Source of the DNA: Verrucomicrobiota bacterium
GTDB taxonomy: Bacteria; Verrucomicrobiota; Verrucomicrobiia; Opitutales; Puniceicoccaceae
Length of the DNA stretch: 64,000 nt
NCBI GenBank assembly: GCA_038744685.1
Contig: JBCDMB010000010.1
Location: 40,177-104,176 of the forward strand
Direction: 5' to 3'
Positions 26,711-35,514 of the stretch are shown in pieces (position 1 is the first letter of the stretch; every line of letters begins with the position of its first letter). The notes under the pieces are model-generated. The model was not told the origin of the DNA, made no database searches, and saw only the letters and a program-made list of their open reading frames with translations. The translations under genes and the position numbers were made by a program.

Positions 26711-27931
26711 CTAGTGGAGCACCTTCAAGACAGTTTCTGCGACAGATTCAGCTGGCCCCGGCCCCTTAGGAAAGTTGGATAGATTTGTGAGAACAACGAT
26801 CTTTGTTTCGGTTTCGTTGTGGATTGCGAAGAAGGCCTGATACCCGGGCACGTCACCGCGGTGCCCGATCCAGTCATTCCAACTTTCAATGCCAAACCCG
26901 TATACGACCGCGGACGTTTGGGTATCAGCCCAGTCGAAAAGGTAGGTCTTGGATTCTTCGGAGAGATAGGAGCCCGTCGCTATCGGACCCACCGCTCTGA
27001 GTAAATCGTCAGCCGTTGCGAAAAGAGACCCGGCAGCGTTTGTCCAGCTCACGTTGAAATCAGTCACGTCGGTGAGGAAATCACCGTATCCAATCGGCCA
27101 GTTTTGTTTAGCGTATCGATAACCCCGGGGCCTTTCCCGCGTATCGATACCATCCAGCCGGAGATACGTTTCCGACATGCCAAACGGGGTAAAGACCTTC
27201 TCTTCCAGCAAGGCTGAGAGGTTACCCTTGGTGGCTTCCTCAATGATCTGCCCGAGGAGAATGGTATGGGTGTTGGAATAACGGGCAATTGACGCCTCCT
27301 CGGGAGGCTCAGTTTGCTCGAACGCAAAAGGCAAAATCTCTTGGGCAGTCCAACTGTCAGACGGATTGGCAACGAGCATTTTCTGGAAATCCGCGTTACG
27401 AATCGCGTCGGGAAGACGGGCGGTGTGATTGCCGAGGCTCCGTATCTGCTTTTCAGATACAAAATCCGGGACACTGAGAAAATTGCCGACGGTCGTCTCA
27501 CGATCCACGAGACCCTCGTCGGAAAGCAAAAGGAAGAGTGCGCAGACGAAGGGTTTTGCGACACTACCGACCGGAAATACAAGATCGGGCGACATGGGGC
27601 GGTTCGTTTCCGGGTCTGCGTATCCAACGGCGAATGTATCGGTTCGTCCCTCCGCCGTTCGATAGGCCACGACCGCACCCGGGATAGCGGTATCCGCAAC
27701 GAGATCTTGCACGGCGGAGCGCACTGAATCCGTCGCGTTGGCGCGGGTTCCGACCGTAAAGGTGGTGAACAAAGCGCCAAACAAAAGCGTTCTTAAACCG
27801 GGTATCGACGAAAAGTGAGTGAGGGATAAGGCGAAGAACTTTTCTGGGATTACAGGAATGAGCCTCCGCAGAAACCCAACGGCGTTAAGAGCTATGACTT
27901 CACTGTTCTGGCCAACAGAAATTTTCATCAT
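26711..27931 (-). CDS. Serine hydrolase, beta-lactamase/esterase class C family
   Basis: Up to 406 residues. Penicillin-recognising fold: SxxK as GSVAK (Ser123, Lys126), YxN as RYSNTHT near residue 218 and HxG as HRGDVPGY near 361. A hydrophobic signal-like segment (about residues 47-66, ending TRANA) lies well inside the reading frame, so the true start may be downstream of the ATG given here. It is probably periplasmic. These proteins include DD-peptidases, esterases and beta-lactamases; sequence alone does not separate them. Divergent from a second serine hydrolase 54 bases away. Confidence 0.82.
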   Translation of the reverse strand: MMKISVGQNSEVIALNAVGFLRRLIPVIPEKFFALSLTHFSSIPGLRTLLFGALFTTFTVGTRANATDSVRSAVQDLVADTAIPGAVVAYRTAEGRTDTFAVGYADPETNRPMSPDLVFPVGSVAKPFVCALFLLLSDEGLVDRETTVGNFLSVPDFVSEKQIRSLGNHTARLPDAIRNADFQKMLVANPSDSWTAQEILPFAFEQTEPPEEASIARYSNTHTILLGQIIEEATKGNLSALLEEKVFTPFGMSETYLRLDGIDTRERPRGYRYAKQNWPIGYGDFLTDVTDFNVSWTNAAGSLFATADDLLRAVGPIATGSYLSEESKTYLFDWADTQTSAVVYGFGIESWNDWIGHRGDVPGYQAFFAIHNETETKIVVLTNLSNFPKGPGPAESVAETVLKVLH

Positions 27932-27985
27932 CGTTATCCCATTTTTAGCTTTAGCAGGGTATCAACAAGAGGCAGATATAAGCCT

Positions 27986-29845
27986 ATGCCCTCCCGACGG
28001 CGCAACTTTGGATTATTGATGGCGATGGCGTTTTCTTCGCAGGCGCTAGGTGCCGAATTGGGTTATCCTTCGGAAACGGTGTCTGAAGCGATCGAAACGC
28101 TGCAGACTTTTGAGTTCTCGGATGGTTCTGCCGGGGGTGGGGTGGCAGTTGTTTCTGAGGATGGTTGGGTTGTCTTCCAAGGGTTGGGGGTTCTCAGGGA
28201 CCGTTCTGATGCGATAGCGACCTTTTCTTTTCGAGCCGGTTCGGTGAGCAAATTGATCACGGCTCTTCTGGCGGCTCGATTGGTGGATTCGAGTGTAGTT
28301 GATTGGAATGATGTTATGGACGGACCGGAAAGAGGTTGGTTCGAGAATCGGTGGCCGGAGAGTCCAGTTACTCTAGCTCAGCTCTTTGAACACACGGCGG
28401 GCTTGGAGGGTTCGGATTATGTGGATTTTGGACAGTGGCCGGCTGATATTACTGCCGGAGAGTACATCAGTAGCCGAAAGCCTTTCGTTCTGCGATGGGA
28501 GCCGGGGAAACATTACTCCTACGCGAATAGCGGGGCGGTCCTCGCGGCAGGCTATATCGAAGCCGTCACTGGGATTGATTTCGATCAGCTGGTGGCAGAA
28601 GAAGTTTTTGCACCACTCGATATGGGAGCATCGACCTTTTTGCCGGAGATGGATTTGGAACCATGGTCGCGACCAGTTGCAGAGGAGGAACAAGGGATCC
28701 GCTGGTTCCCTGGAGTAAGAGCGGCCGGAAGCTTGGAGAGCACGTTACAAGACTTGAGTCAGGTCGTGCTGATGTTTTTGCGCGATGGTGCCGGTTCGGA
28801 TGGGAGTGTTTTTCTCGAGGAGTCCACTATCGAACGGATACAGCGCTCCGAATCCTCGTTGGCGGCTAATCATGGAGCTGGAGATGCTGCCTATGGAATT
28901 GGTCTGTTCCCTTTTGTGATCGATGGCCGTGTTTTTCGCGGGCATTGGGGCCGGATTGATGGTTTTCAGACTACGCTGGGGTATTGTCGAAATACCGGTC
29001 GTGGATTCGTTGTGTGGACCGATCTAGCGACTCGCGGTGAAATGGGACAACTTCGATCGAAGGTGGCTGCAGTTATCAAGGATCCTGATCCTGTCAGCAA
29101 TGGCACGGGCAACCTCCAGGAGGGAAGAGACTGGGAGTGTTTCTCGGGTATCTATCGTAATTTCACTCACGACATGAAGGTGCGCACGGGCCTTTTTGGT
29201 CTTTTGAGTGCCATCCGTATCGAGTCCGTCGGAGAGTTAATACAAATAAGTGGCGTTTGGCCATGGAGCCCATCGATGTCTGTCTGGGAGCCAGACGAGA
29301 AGGGTGTTTTCCGGCTTCAGGATTTTCCTCTCGCTTCGGGAGTGCTCGTGGAAGAGGGGAACGCCTCTTACTGGATTGATGGGGAGAGTTGGCGGAGAAC
29401 GAACGCTTTGACATTTTGGGTGGAGGGAGTGGCACTTTTTGGCGGAATTCTGATGTTGGTCATCGGAAGCACTCTCTTACCGGCCTACGTCGCTGGTTCG
29501 GCGGTGATTGCAATCTTCCGAAGAACCGCCCTTTTTTGGGAAAGCGTTCGGTTTTGGGGCTGGATCTGGATCACTCTGGGATCGTGGGTGGGCCTTCTGT
29601 TTCTTCTTAGCTTTGTCAGCTGGGGCATCTTTGGCGGAACAGGAGATATCGCGGAGCTTTCACGGCCTGGGCCTGAAGCACTTCTGTTGGCGGCCTGTAG
29701 TGTGGTCGGCCCTCTTCTCTCGATAGGTTTGTTGTTGGCGTGGAGGAGGTTGGGTGGTTTTCAGCGGATTTTGGCGATCAGTCAGCTGGTGTTTTGGATT
29801 GAGTTAGTAGTTCTTGGGCTCGTTCCCTTGATTTCCTGGGTCTGA
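27986..29845 (+). CDS. Serine hydrolase (beta-lactamase family) with C-terminal membrane domain
   Basis: A 619-residue protein. Signal peptide to about residue 23, then a class C beta-lactamase-like domain: GSVSK (Ser86, Lys89), YSYANSG near 181 and GHWGRIDGF near 312. The last 150 residues hold four or five hydrophobic helices, an arrangement seen in membrane-anchored members such as those related to penicillin-binding protein 4*. Likely acts on cell-wall or extracytoplasmic esters; not shown. It shares a 54-base divergent promoter region with the shorter homologue at 26711-27931. Confidence 0.83.
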   Translation: MPSRRRNFGLLMAMAFSSQALGAELGYPSETVSEAIETLQTFEFSDGSAGGGVAVVSEDGWVVFQGLGVLRDRSDAIATFSFRAGSVSKLITALLAARLVDSSVVDWNDVMDGPERGWFENRWPESPVTLAQLFEHTAGLEGSDYVDFGQWPADITAGEYISSRKPFVLRWEPGKHYSYANSGAVLAAGYIEAVTGIDFDQLVAEEVFAPLDMGASTFLPEMDLEPWSRPVAEEEQGIRWFPGVRAAGSLESTLQDLSQVVLMFLRDGAGSDGSVFLEESTIERIQRSESSLAANHGAGDAAYGIGLFPFVIDGRVFRGHWGRIDGFQTTLGYCRNTGRGFVVWTDLATRGEMGQLRSKVAAVIKDPDPVSNGTGNLQEGRDWECFSGIYRNFTHDMKVRTGLFGLLSAIRIESVGELIQISGVWPWSPSMSVWEPDEKGVFRLQDFPLASGVLVEEGNASYWIDGESWRRTNALTFWVEGVALFGGILMLVIGSTLLPAYVAGSAVIAIFRRTALFWESVRFWGWIWITLGSWVGLLFLLSFVSWGIFGGTGDIAELSRPGPEALLLAACSVVGPLLSIGLLLAWRRLGGFQRILAISQLVFWIELVVLGLVPLISWV

Positions 29846-29927
29846 CCAATCGAGGACACAAGATACCTCTTTTTATTCACGTCTCCGTATCAGATTGAGA
29901 TTGTTGGGTTGTTTCTGAGCGGTTTGC

Positions 29928-31124
29928 TCAAGGCTTGCGATAGTCGGGCTCAAGGACTCGAAATGCTCCTTGGATAAGGCCGTTGCAAAGAGGGCGACCG
30001 CGGCCGGTTAGTGAGAGGGTTTGAAGTGCTTCTTTCAAATGATCGGGTGCGTCACCACACGGCCAAGCGTACCAAATGGGAAATTGGGACTGCCCCTTTT
30101 TCTCCGCGAGCAGTGGAAGAAACCCATCAGTGATCCAATTGTGGAAACGGGAGCCACCGACGCCTGGAGTGAAGAACGAGCGGAGGTTCTCCTCGGTCTC
30201 ACGCAACTTCCAGCCTTTGCGTTTCGATGATACGCGGAGTGGCGTGCCCTTCGTCCAAGTGGCTCGGGGTAGATTGGTTCGGGATTCCAAGTCCGTAGGC
30301 CACGCCACGCCGCGCTTTTCGATCCACGCTCCATAGTTCAAAAGCCGTCTTCGTGGATGATTGGCCGGACGAAGGCCGGCTAACTTCCATTGACCTCCCA
30401 TGGAGGCATACGCCTCATTCGCAGTGGATTCGGGGTCTTGAGACCATTGTTCAAGTGGGAACGTTGCGGCAACTACACTCATGGGAGCCCGATTTCGCCT
30501 AAGGCCTAAAACTTCAAGAAACACTTGGTGGCAGGCATCCGTCCATGATGTTGCCAAAAGTCGTCGCTCGGCCACTTCGCACTTCCTCGACCATCGCTCC
30601 CAAGCCGCTTCCAGAAGAACGGTTTCTCTTGCCTCGATCGGAAGGGAAGCCAAAGGAGCCAGTTTCTGAGGCAAACCCTTGTCCAAAAGGTCCTCAGAGC
30701 CATGGTCCTCAAGGTAGCTTTCCAGGTCCTGATCCAAGTATTTGAGCCACTCCAGAGTTTCAAAGGAGGGGACAGGGAGATCGGACTGCCCCTTCTGCCG
30801 TTTTGGGAAAAGAACAACGTGAAGAATGACGTTGGCAAAGTTTGGGTCTGATCCGTGTTTGTGTTTCCACCAGTCCTCCTCATGGAGGTGGATTTCGATG
30901 TCACCATGCACGCGCACTCCGTCCATTTCCAGAATAGCACCACGGAAGTCCGGACCTTCCTGAAAGTTCCATCGTCCGGGATCGAGGATTTCAAGGCGTC
31001 GGCCGCTTCGAGTCACCATGTCGGCCTGGCGAAAGGTGCGGGAAGCCCAAATTCGCTGAACTTGTTTTTCCTCTAAAAACACCGGACCGTACAACCCGGT
31101 GAGCTCCTCTACGCGGGCAGTCAT
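29928..31124 (-). CDS. DUF2851 family protein
   Basis: A 398-residue protein recognised as DUF2851 by its N-terminal block: a Gly-Pro-Asp-Phe-Arg segment (EGPDFRGAI), then VHGDIEIHLHEEDWWKHKH and NVILHVVL. The Glu/His-rich core resembles a nuclease-like acidic motif, but its activity is unknown. The start overlaps the end of the NYN-domain gene by four bases (ATGA), so the two are coupled, with the NYN gene first. That pairing with a ribonuclease-fold protein hints at nucleic acid metabolism (inference). Confidence 0.8.
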   Translation of the reverse strand: MTARVEELTGLYGPVFLEEKQVQRIWASRTFRQADMVTRSGRRLEILDPGRWNFQEGPDFRGAILEMDGVRVHGDIEIHLHEEDWWKHKHGSDPNFANVILHVVLFPKRQKGQSDLPVPSFETLEWLKYLDQDLESYLEDHGSEDLLDKGLPQKLAPLASLPIEARETVLLEAAWERWSRKCEVAERRLLATSWTDACHQVFLEVLGLRRNRAPMSVVAATFPLEQWSQDPESTANEAYASMGGQWKLAGLRPANHPRRRLLNYGAWIEKRGVAWPTDLESRTNLPRATWTKGTPLRVSSKRKGWKLRETEENLRSFFTPGVGGSRFHNWITDGFLPLLAEKKGQSQFPIWYAWPCGDAPDHLKEALQTLSLTGRGRPLCNGLIQGAFRVLEPDYRKP

Positions 31125-31612
31125 TCGAGATCCTCCCAGAGATCTCCCAGTGAGTTCTCCCAGGTTTTCGATTTCTTGCCGCTCGATCGGGAAGTGATTC
31201 TTTTTTCACAACGCGTTACCCAATCCTCGAAACCCGAACCATCAATGAAGAAGGCTCCTCGGGCGGCAGAGGCCTCCCGGATCATGTTGTCGCGACTGGC
31301 AACGGTGATTTGTTCGGGCTGTCTAGAGCGGGCTAGTAACTGCTCAATGACCCCGTCTGCTGAAAGCTGACTCGAAGCATAGACAACAGAAAAAGTGACC
31401 CTTTGACACGGACGCTCGATTTGAACAGTTTTCTCCCGACCGTCGAAGACTACCGTAACCCGTATCCCCTCTTCGTCGTGAATCGCACGAGCCATACGGA
31501 TGAGGCTTTCACACGCGGCTTCCTGGCTCTCCTCAAGAAGCTTTTTCAGCGAAGGGAGGCTATGGATCACGTTGTAACCGTCGATCAATAGATGTTTCCC
31601 TTCCTGCTTCAT
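31121..31612 (-). CDS. NYN domain protein, YacP/Rae1-like
   Basis: A 163-residue single-domain protein of the PIN-like NYN family. LLIDGYNVIH at residues 9-18 has the diagnostic Asp-Gly-Tyr-Asn. VTVVFDG near 52 and an acidic ITVASRDNMIREA near 110 complete a metal site. Bacillus YacP/Rae1 is a ribosome-associated mRNA endonuclease, so an RNase role is likely. First gene of a coupled pair with DUF2851. Upstream, about 180 bases of intergenic DNA separate it from the divergent MscS gene. Confidence 0.85.
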   Translation of the reverse strand: MKQEGKHLLIDGYNVIHSLPSLKKLLEESQEAACESLIRMARAIHDEEGIRVTVVFDGREKTVQIERPCQRVTFSVVYASSQLSADGVIEQLLARSRQPEQITVASRDNMIREASAARGAFFIDGSGFEDWVTRCEKRITSRSSGKKSKTWENSLGDLWEDLE

Positions 31613-31790
31613 GAACCGCTCCTACCTCCTCGGAGAAAGAGCAAACCCTTCTAGATAGAACCGCAAACGGATTCTCCTTTTGGAAGAGCCCGAAAGGATA
31701 AAAGCAACCGACAGATATTCATAAGGGCCTGACTAAGAATGGCTAACGAGTAAAATATGGAAGGGAACGAAGGGTGGGCGAACAAAAATA

Positions 31791-32981
31791 ATGTCAAATA
31801 AATTTAACCTGGTTTATTTTAATCAGATTCCGGGTCCGGAAAGTGGTCTCTATTCTGCTCTCTCGACTCCCATGATTTTGGGGTCTTTTCTTCAGTTTGA
31901 GCTATTTGGGGGCAACCGGATTTGGCAGATTGGTGGGCTCTTCTTAGTACTTCTGGTGGGTCTGATCGCTGGGAAAATCCTGAAGGGGATTTTTCGACGG
32001 CGGTCAGACCATTTGGTAGACAAGCGCCCTGTTACAGCCGCTTTCTTAGGCGGACTCGCGAGCTCGGTGGTTTTCCTCACCTTCGCCCTCGGGCTGTTCT
32101 CAGGCACGAGTCTTCTTTCGCTCGGAGATGCAGCTGAACTGATTCAGACGGTTGTCGGTGTGGTTCTGACTCTGGCCGTAGCATGGACCGCCCACTGTCT
32201 GATCGAGGGGCCAAAGGTTTGGATGGCGGGTAGGGCGAGCAAGACTCAGAGCAAGTTGGATGACATGCTGGTCCCGATTGTTTCCAAGAGTCTCTCGATC
32301 ACCATTGGAGTCCTAGCGATCGTTCAGATTGCGCAGATCCTTAGTGGGAAAGAGGTCTCATCCATCCTCGCGGGTCTTGGGATTGGTGGTTTGGCCTTTG
32401 CTTTGGCCGCCCAAGATACGATTAAGAATTTCTTTGGGTCCATCCTACTTCTTTCGGACCGGCCCTTCGAAATTGGTGACCGTATCCTGGTCGATGGATA
32501 CGACGGACCGGTCGAAGCTGTAGGGATGAGATCCACCCGAATCCGCACCCTCACGGGTCACGTCGTCACTATACCGAACGGCGAGCTTGCGAATAAGTCG
32601 GTAGAGAATGTTTCAAAGCGGCCTCATATCCGCCGCCTGTTCAACATCACCATCACTTACGACACTCCACCGGATAAAGTGCGGGAGGCGAAAGCCATTT
32701 TGGAGGATATTCTCAAGGATCATGAGGGGATGGATGCCAACTTTCCACCGAGGGTCTACTTCAACAATTTTGAGAGTAGTGCGCTCAACCTCTTCTGCAT
32801 CTACTGGTATCATCCAGCTGCCTACTGGGACTTTCTTGCATTTGGCGAGAAAGTGAATCTCGAGATTCTGGATCGCTTCAATGTGGCAGGAATCGACTTC
32901 GCCTTCCCAACGCAGACGCTTCACTTGGCCGGAGATCCCTCCCGGCCGTTGGAGATTGGGGTGGCCGGGGGCTTATCCTGA
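31791..32981 (+). CDS. Small-conductance mechanosensitive channel, MscS family
   Basis: A 396-residue membrane protein. About four or five transmembrane helices in the first 210 residues end in the Gly/Ala-rich pore helix SILAGLGIGGLAFALAAQD. The MscS beta domain follows (FEIGDRILVDGYDG, TRIRTLTGHVVTIPNGELANKSVEN). A C-terminal alpha/beta domain completes the protein. It releases solutes under hypo-osmotic stress. The start ATG at 31791 lacks a strong ribosome-binding site. Stands alone. Confidence 0.92.
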   Translation: MSNKFNLVYFNQIPGPESGLYSALSTPMILGSFLQFELFGGNRIWQIGGLFLVLLVGLIAGKILKGIFRRRSDHLVDKRPVTAAFLGGLASSVVFLTFALGLFSGTSLLSLGDAAELIQTVVGVVLTLAVAWTAHCLIEGPKVWMAGRASKTQSKLDDMLVPIVSKSLSITIGVLAIVQIAQILSGKEVSSILAGLGIGGLAFALAAQDTIKNFFGSILLLSDRPFEIGDRILVDGYDGPVEAVGMRSTRIRTLTGHVVTIPNGELANKSVENVSKRPHIRRLFNITITYDTPPDKVREAKAILEDILKDHEGMDANFPPRVYFNNFESSALNLFCIYWYHPAAYWDFLAFGEKVNLEILDRFNVAGIDFAFPTQTLHLAGDPSRPLEIGVAGGLS

Positions 32982-33015
32982 ATGGGCTAGTTTAAGGATG
33001 TGTTAGGAAAATTCT

Positions 33016-33102
33016 GTAGCATCGCGCCGTAAGGCGGATGATCGCGCCACTCTCGGGTTTCATCGAGCAATACGGGTCGTCGGTGTAACCACCGACGCTA
33101 CC
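33016..33102. repeat. Head-to-head pair of REP-like palindromes with GTAG heads
   Basis: GTAGCATCGCGCCGTAAGGCGGATG at 33016-33040 folds as CATCG-GCC/GGC-GATG after a GTAG head; sequence quoted only as its key parts here is GTAG-hairpin. At 33078-33102 the reverse orientation occurs: CGTCGGTG-TAAC-CACCGACG followed by CTAC. Two inverted REPs between convergent genes form a BIME-like unit. A third copy lies at 43418-43443. Confidence 0.6.
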
Positions 33103-33170
33103 CTCGAAGGTTCCTCAGTGCACGGTAAATTGGTGTCATTTGGTTCTACCCTCTCAGTAGCATAATGCTC

Positions 33171-35153
33171 CTATTTATGAACGGGAAGATCGAGACGGAA
33201 CTGGTGGGCTTCGTTCTCTTTGTAGACGCTGAGGGTTGCCTCTGAGCCAGAGACTCCCGGTTGTGCCGCTTCCAACTGTTTACTGGCCAAGACCCACGAG
33301 AATATCGCGATGTTAGATGGTGAACTTTCGTAGAGCAGAACGGAGTTAGGAACTCTTTCGTTATATTCGGGAGAGTACCAGCCCTGGAGTTGGCCCTCCT
33401 CGACGCCTCGCAACTCCTCGACGCCTGTCGGCACGTTTGCTGCCATTCGCCATATCGCGACGGTCTCCTCAGACTCTTTGACAGCCCAGCCTTTCGGATG
33501 ACGAACCAGAGCAAGGTCAGGATGAAAGCGCCATCGAAAAGTCACTTGATCGGAAACCGGTAACTCGACTAGATCGACAATCCAGACAAAGCCATCCCCT
33601 AAACTCACGGTTCTCTGGTGCCTCCCCTCCCAACCGGAAGAACCTACCTGACGGAGTGGGATCTCTCCTGTTACCCGAAGCAGCCCGTCGATCTCTTCGA
33701 TCTTTAAATCTTCCTGAGGGACGGAGGCGATTCGGTCAGGGATTACTCTTTCGAATTTCCCGAAGGTTGGAACATTGTGCGAAAGCGGGCCCCGAAAAAA
33801 CGCAGACCATTTGTCATCGCGGTAGACATAGCGCCCTGAATCAACGAGTAAATTCTTGCCCATCAGGCTGGCTGAAACGTGGAGCCGGTCATTCTGCTGA
33901 TGGTCCGCACCGAAAGGTCCAGCATCGAAGAATACCCAATCGGCTTCGGGTCCCCAATCGGATCGCAGAATTGCCTGCCCAGCCCACGGAAATACTTTTG
34001 ATGGGGGATCCTCCGGTGCTTCCCCTTCCTCCTCCTGTGTCGCTATGTAGAGCCAGTCGGGACGGTCATAGTAGCGGGCTAATAGCTTTAACTGGGCTGC
34101 ATTCGGTTCGAGATCGGAGTCGTTGTTGAGGGGGCCCGTTCCGTCTGGGCGTGTCACTCTAGCGTAGTAATCCCAGAGCATTTCCATTTGAGGTTTCATC
34201 TTCTCTGCCGAATCAGACGCGTCCGAGCCGACAAGGATGCTGTAGAGGCGCTGGAAAGACGATCCGGCGATCCATTGATAGTGATTCGCCAGCTCCTTGT
34301 GGGCTCCGTCGGGATAGATTTGAAGATCCATTTCCTCCAGGGCACGGTCCACGGCATAGCCCATCCACTCCTCCGCATGGTTAAATTCGGGCCAAACTGC
34401 TGCGATCGCCGCGAGGGACATCATCTCGGTTACCAGGTGATTTCCGCCGAAGTGATGAAAGTTCTTCAAATAATTCGCGTGGCGCGCAGCCCCTGCAATC
34501 ACCGCCAACTCAGCTTCCTCACTGAAAGCAGGGTGGTTTCGAAGTTCAGCGTATACCGGCAACCACGAGTCGACATAACGGCGGGCTGCTTCGAGAGCGC
34601 GCCACGATGCAGAAAAACTCTGCTTATCCGGAGGTGGAAACTTCCAGAACCAATCCAGTAGATAATCATTCAATTGGGCGACAAACTCGTCATGGCCCTG
34701 GGCTTGGTAGAGGACCATCATTTCGCGGAGAAAAAAATGGCGGTGCAAAAACCAGGTCCACTCAGGATCACCCCGAGGGCCGCGGTTTTCCCAGTCGATA
34801 GTTCCATCTTCAAGGAGCGCATCACCCTCAACCCCTTGGAAGGAGAAACGCCCCCGCCACGCGGCGAGTGCGTTGATCAGTGTTTGCTGCTCTACGGGTA
34901 GTGGGTCTGGCAGTGCCCAGATAGGAATCTCTTTAGCGCGAAAGTACGTGAGAAGAGTGTTCTGGGCAGTTTCAAAATCTTCTTGGGTGATCTGCTGAAA
35001 AAACTCCTGCAGGCCCGGCGTTTCCGGATCTAGGCGTTCCGCAATTTCCAGTAAGAGTGCTTCTTCCGCGTTAGAGGGTCGTTCTGCTACTTCCTTATCA
35101 GAAGAACATCCGACAAAAAAACCTGGCAGTGCGAGCAGAAGTGCTCTCCACAT
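33171..35153 (-). CDS. Heparinase II/III-like lipoprotein (polysaccharide lyase family)
   Basis: A 660-residue predicted lipoprotein with lipobox FFVGC (Cys16). An alpha-helical toroid (about 80-380, with the HFGGNHLVTE element) precedes a beta-sandwich heparinase II/III domain whose GPFGADHQQNDRL near 417 and SGRYVYRDD are family landmarks. It probably degrades an acidic polysaccharide such as alginate, heparin-like or ulvan-type glycans, at the cell surface. Substrate undetermined. It is followed two bases... downstream order: the small membrane protein gene 35155-35415 is transcribed first and abuts it, so they are one unit. No sulfatase or transporter cluster accompanies it. Confidence 0.82.
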   Translation of the reverse strand: MWRALLLALPGFFVGCSSDKEVAERPSNAEEALLLEIAERLDPETPGLQEFFQQITQEDFETAQNTLLTYFRAKEIPIWALPDPLPVEQQTLINALAAWRGRFSFQGVEGDALLEDGTIDWENRGPRGDPEWTWFLHRHFFLREMMVLYQAQGHDEFVAQLNDYLLDWFWKFPPPDKQSFSASWRALEAARRYVDSWLPVYAELRNHPAFSEEAELAVIAGAARHANYLKNFHHFGGNHLVTEMMSLAAIAAVWPEFNHAEEWMGYAVDRALEEMDLQIYPDGAHKELANHYQWIAGSSFQRLYSILVGSDASDSAEKMKPQMEMLWDYYARVTRPDGTGPLNNDSDLEPNAAQLKLLARYYDRPDWLYIATQEEEGEAPEDPPSKVFPWAGQAILRSDWGPEADWVFFDAGPFGADHQQNDRLHVSASLMGKNLLVDSGRYVYRDDKWSAFFRGPLSHNVPTFGKFERVIPDRIASVPQEDLKIEEIDGLLRVTGEIPLRQVGSSGWEGRHQRTVSLGDGFVWIVDLVELPVSDQVTFRWRFHPDLALVRHPKGWAVKESEETVAIWRMAANVPTGVEELRGVEEGQLQGWYSPEYNERVPNSVLLYESSPSNIAIFSWVLASKQLEAAQPGVSGSEATLSVYKENEAHQFRLDLPVHK

Positions 35154-35154
35154 G

Positions 35155-35415
35155 CTAGCGATTCTTCACAGGGAGTTGCTCAAGACCGCGCGCCAGAAGC
35201 CGCCCTAATGGTCCAGAGAAAAAAAGGATAAGGACTCCCGCCAAAACCAGGATTGTTGGGGGTAAAACCACGGTTACCAAAAACGTTTGCCAATAGACTA
35301 AACCGATTTTTCCCCAGGAAGCGGCTACGCCGGTGAGGCCCTGAAGTACTCCCTCAAGGATCGAATAGAGCCCGATCAATCGAATCACCAGGACCGCTAA
35401 AGTCTGTGCCGTCAT
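35155..35415 (-). CDS. Small membrane protein of unknown function
   Basis: An 86-residue protein with two hydrophobic helices, about residues 3-30 and 40-70, and a short basic C-terminus. No family is recognised. Its stop lies one base before the start of the heparinase-like lipoprotein gene, so the two are probably co-transcribed with this gene first. The real reading frame is supported by the hydrophobic periodicity and tight spacing. Confidence 0.6.
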   Translation of the reverse strand: MTAQTLAVLVIRLIGLYSILEGVLQGLTGVAASWGKIGLVYWQTFLVTVVLPPTILVLAGVLILFFSGPLGRLLARGLEQLPVKNR

Positions 35416-35514
35416 AGGGGATGGATGTCAGAAGTTGCAGCCCACGGCAAGTTTCCCTGAAACCAATCCGCTCATCCGTTTGCAGTGGAGTAAAAGTAGA
35501 ACCCACATTTACCA

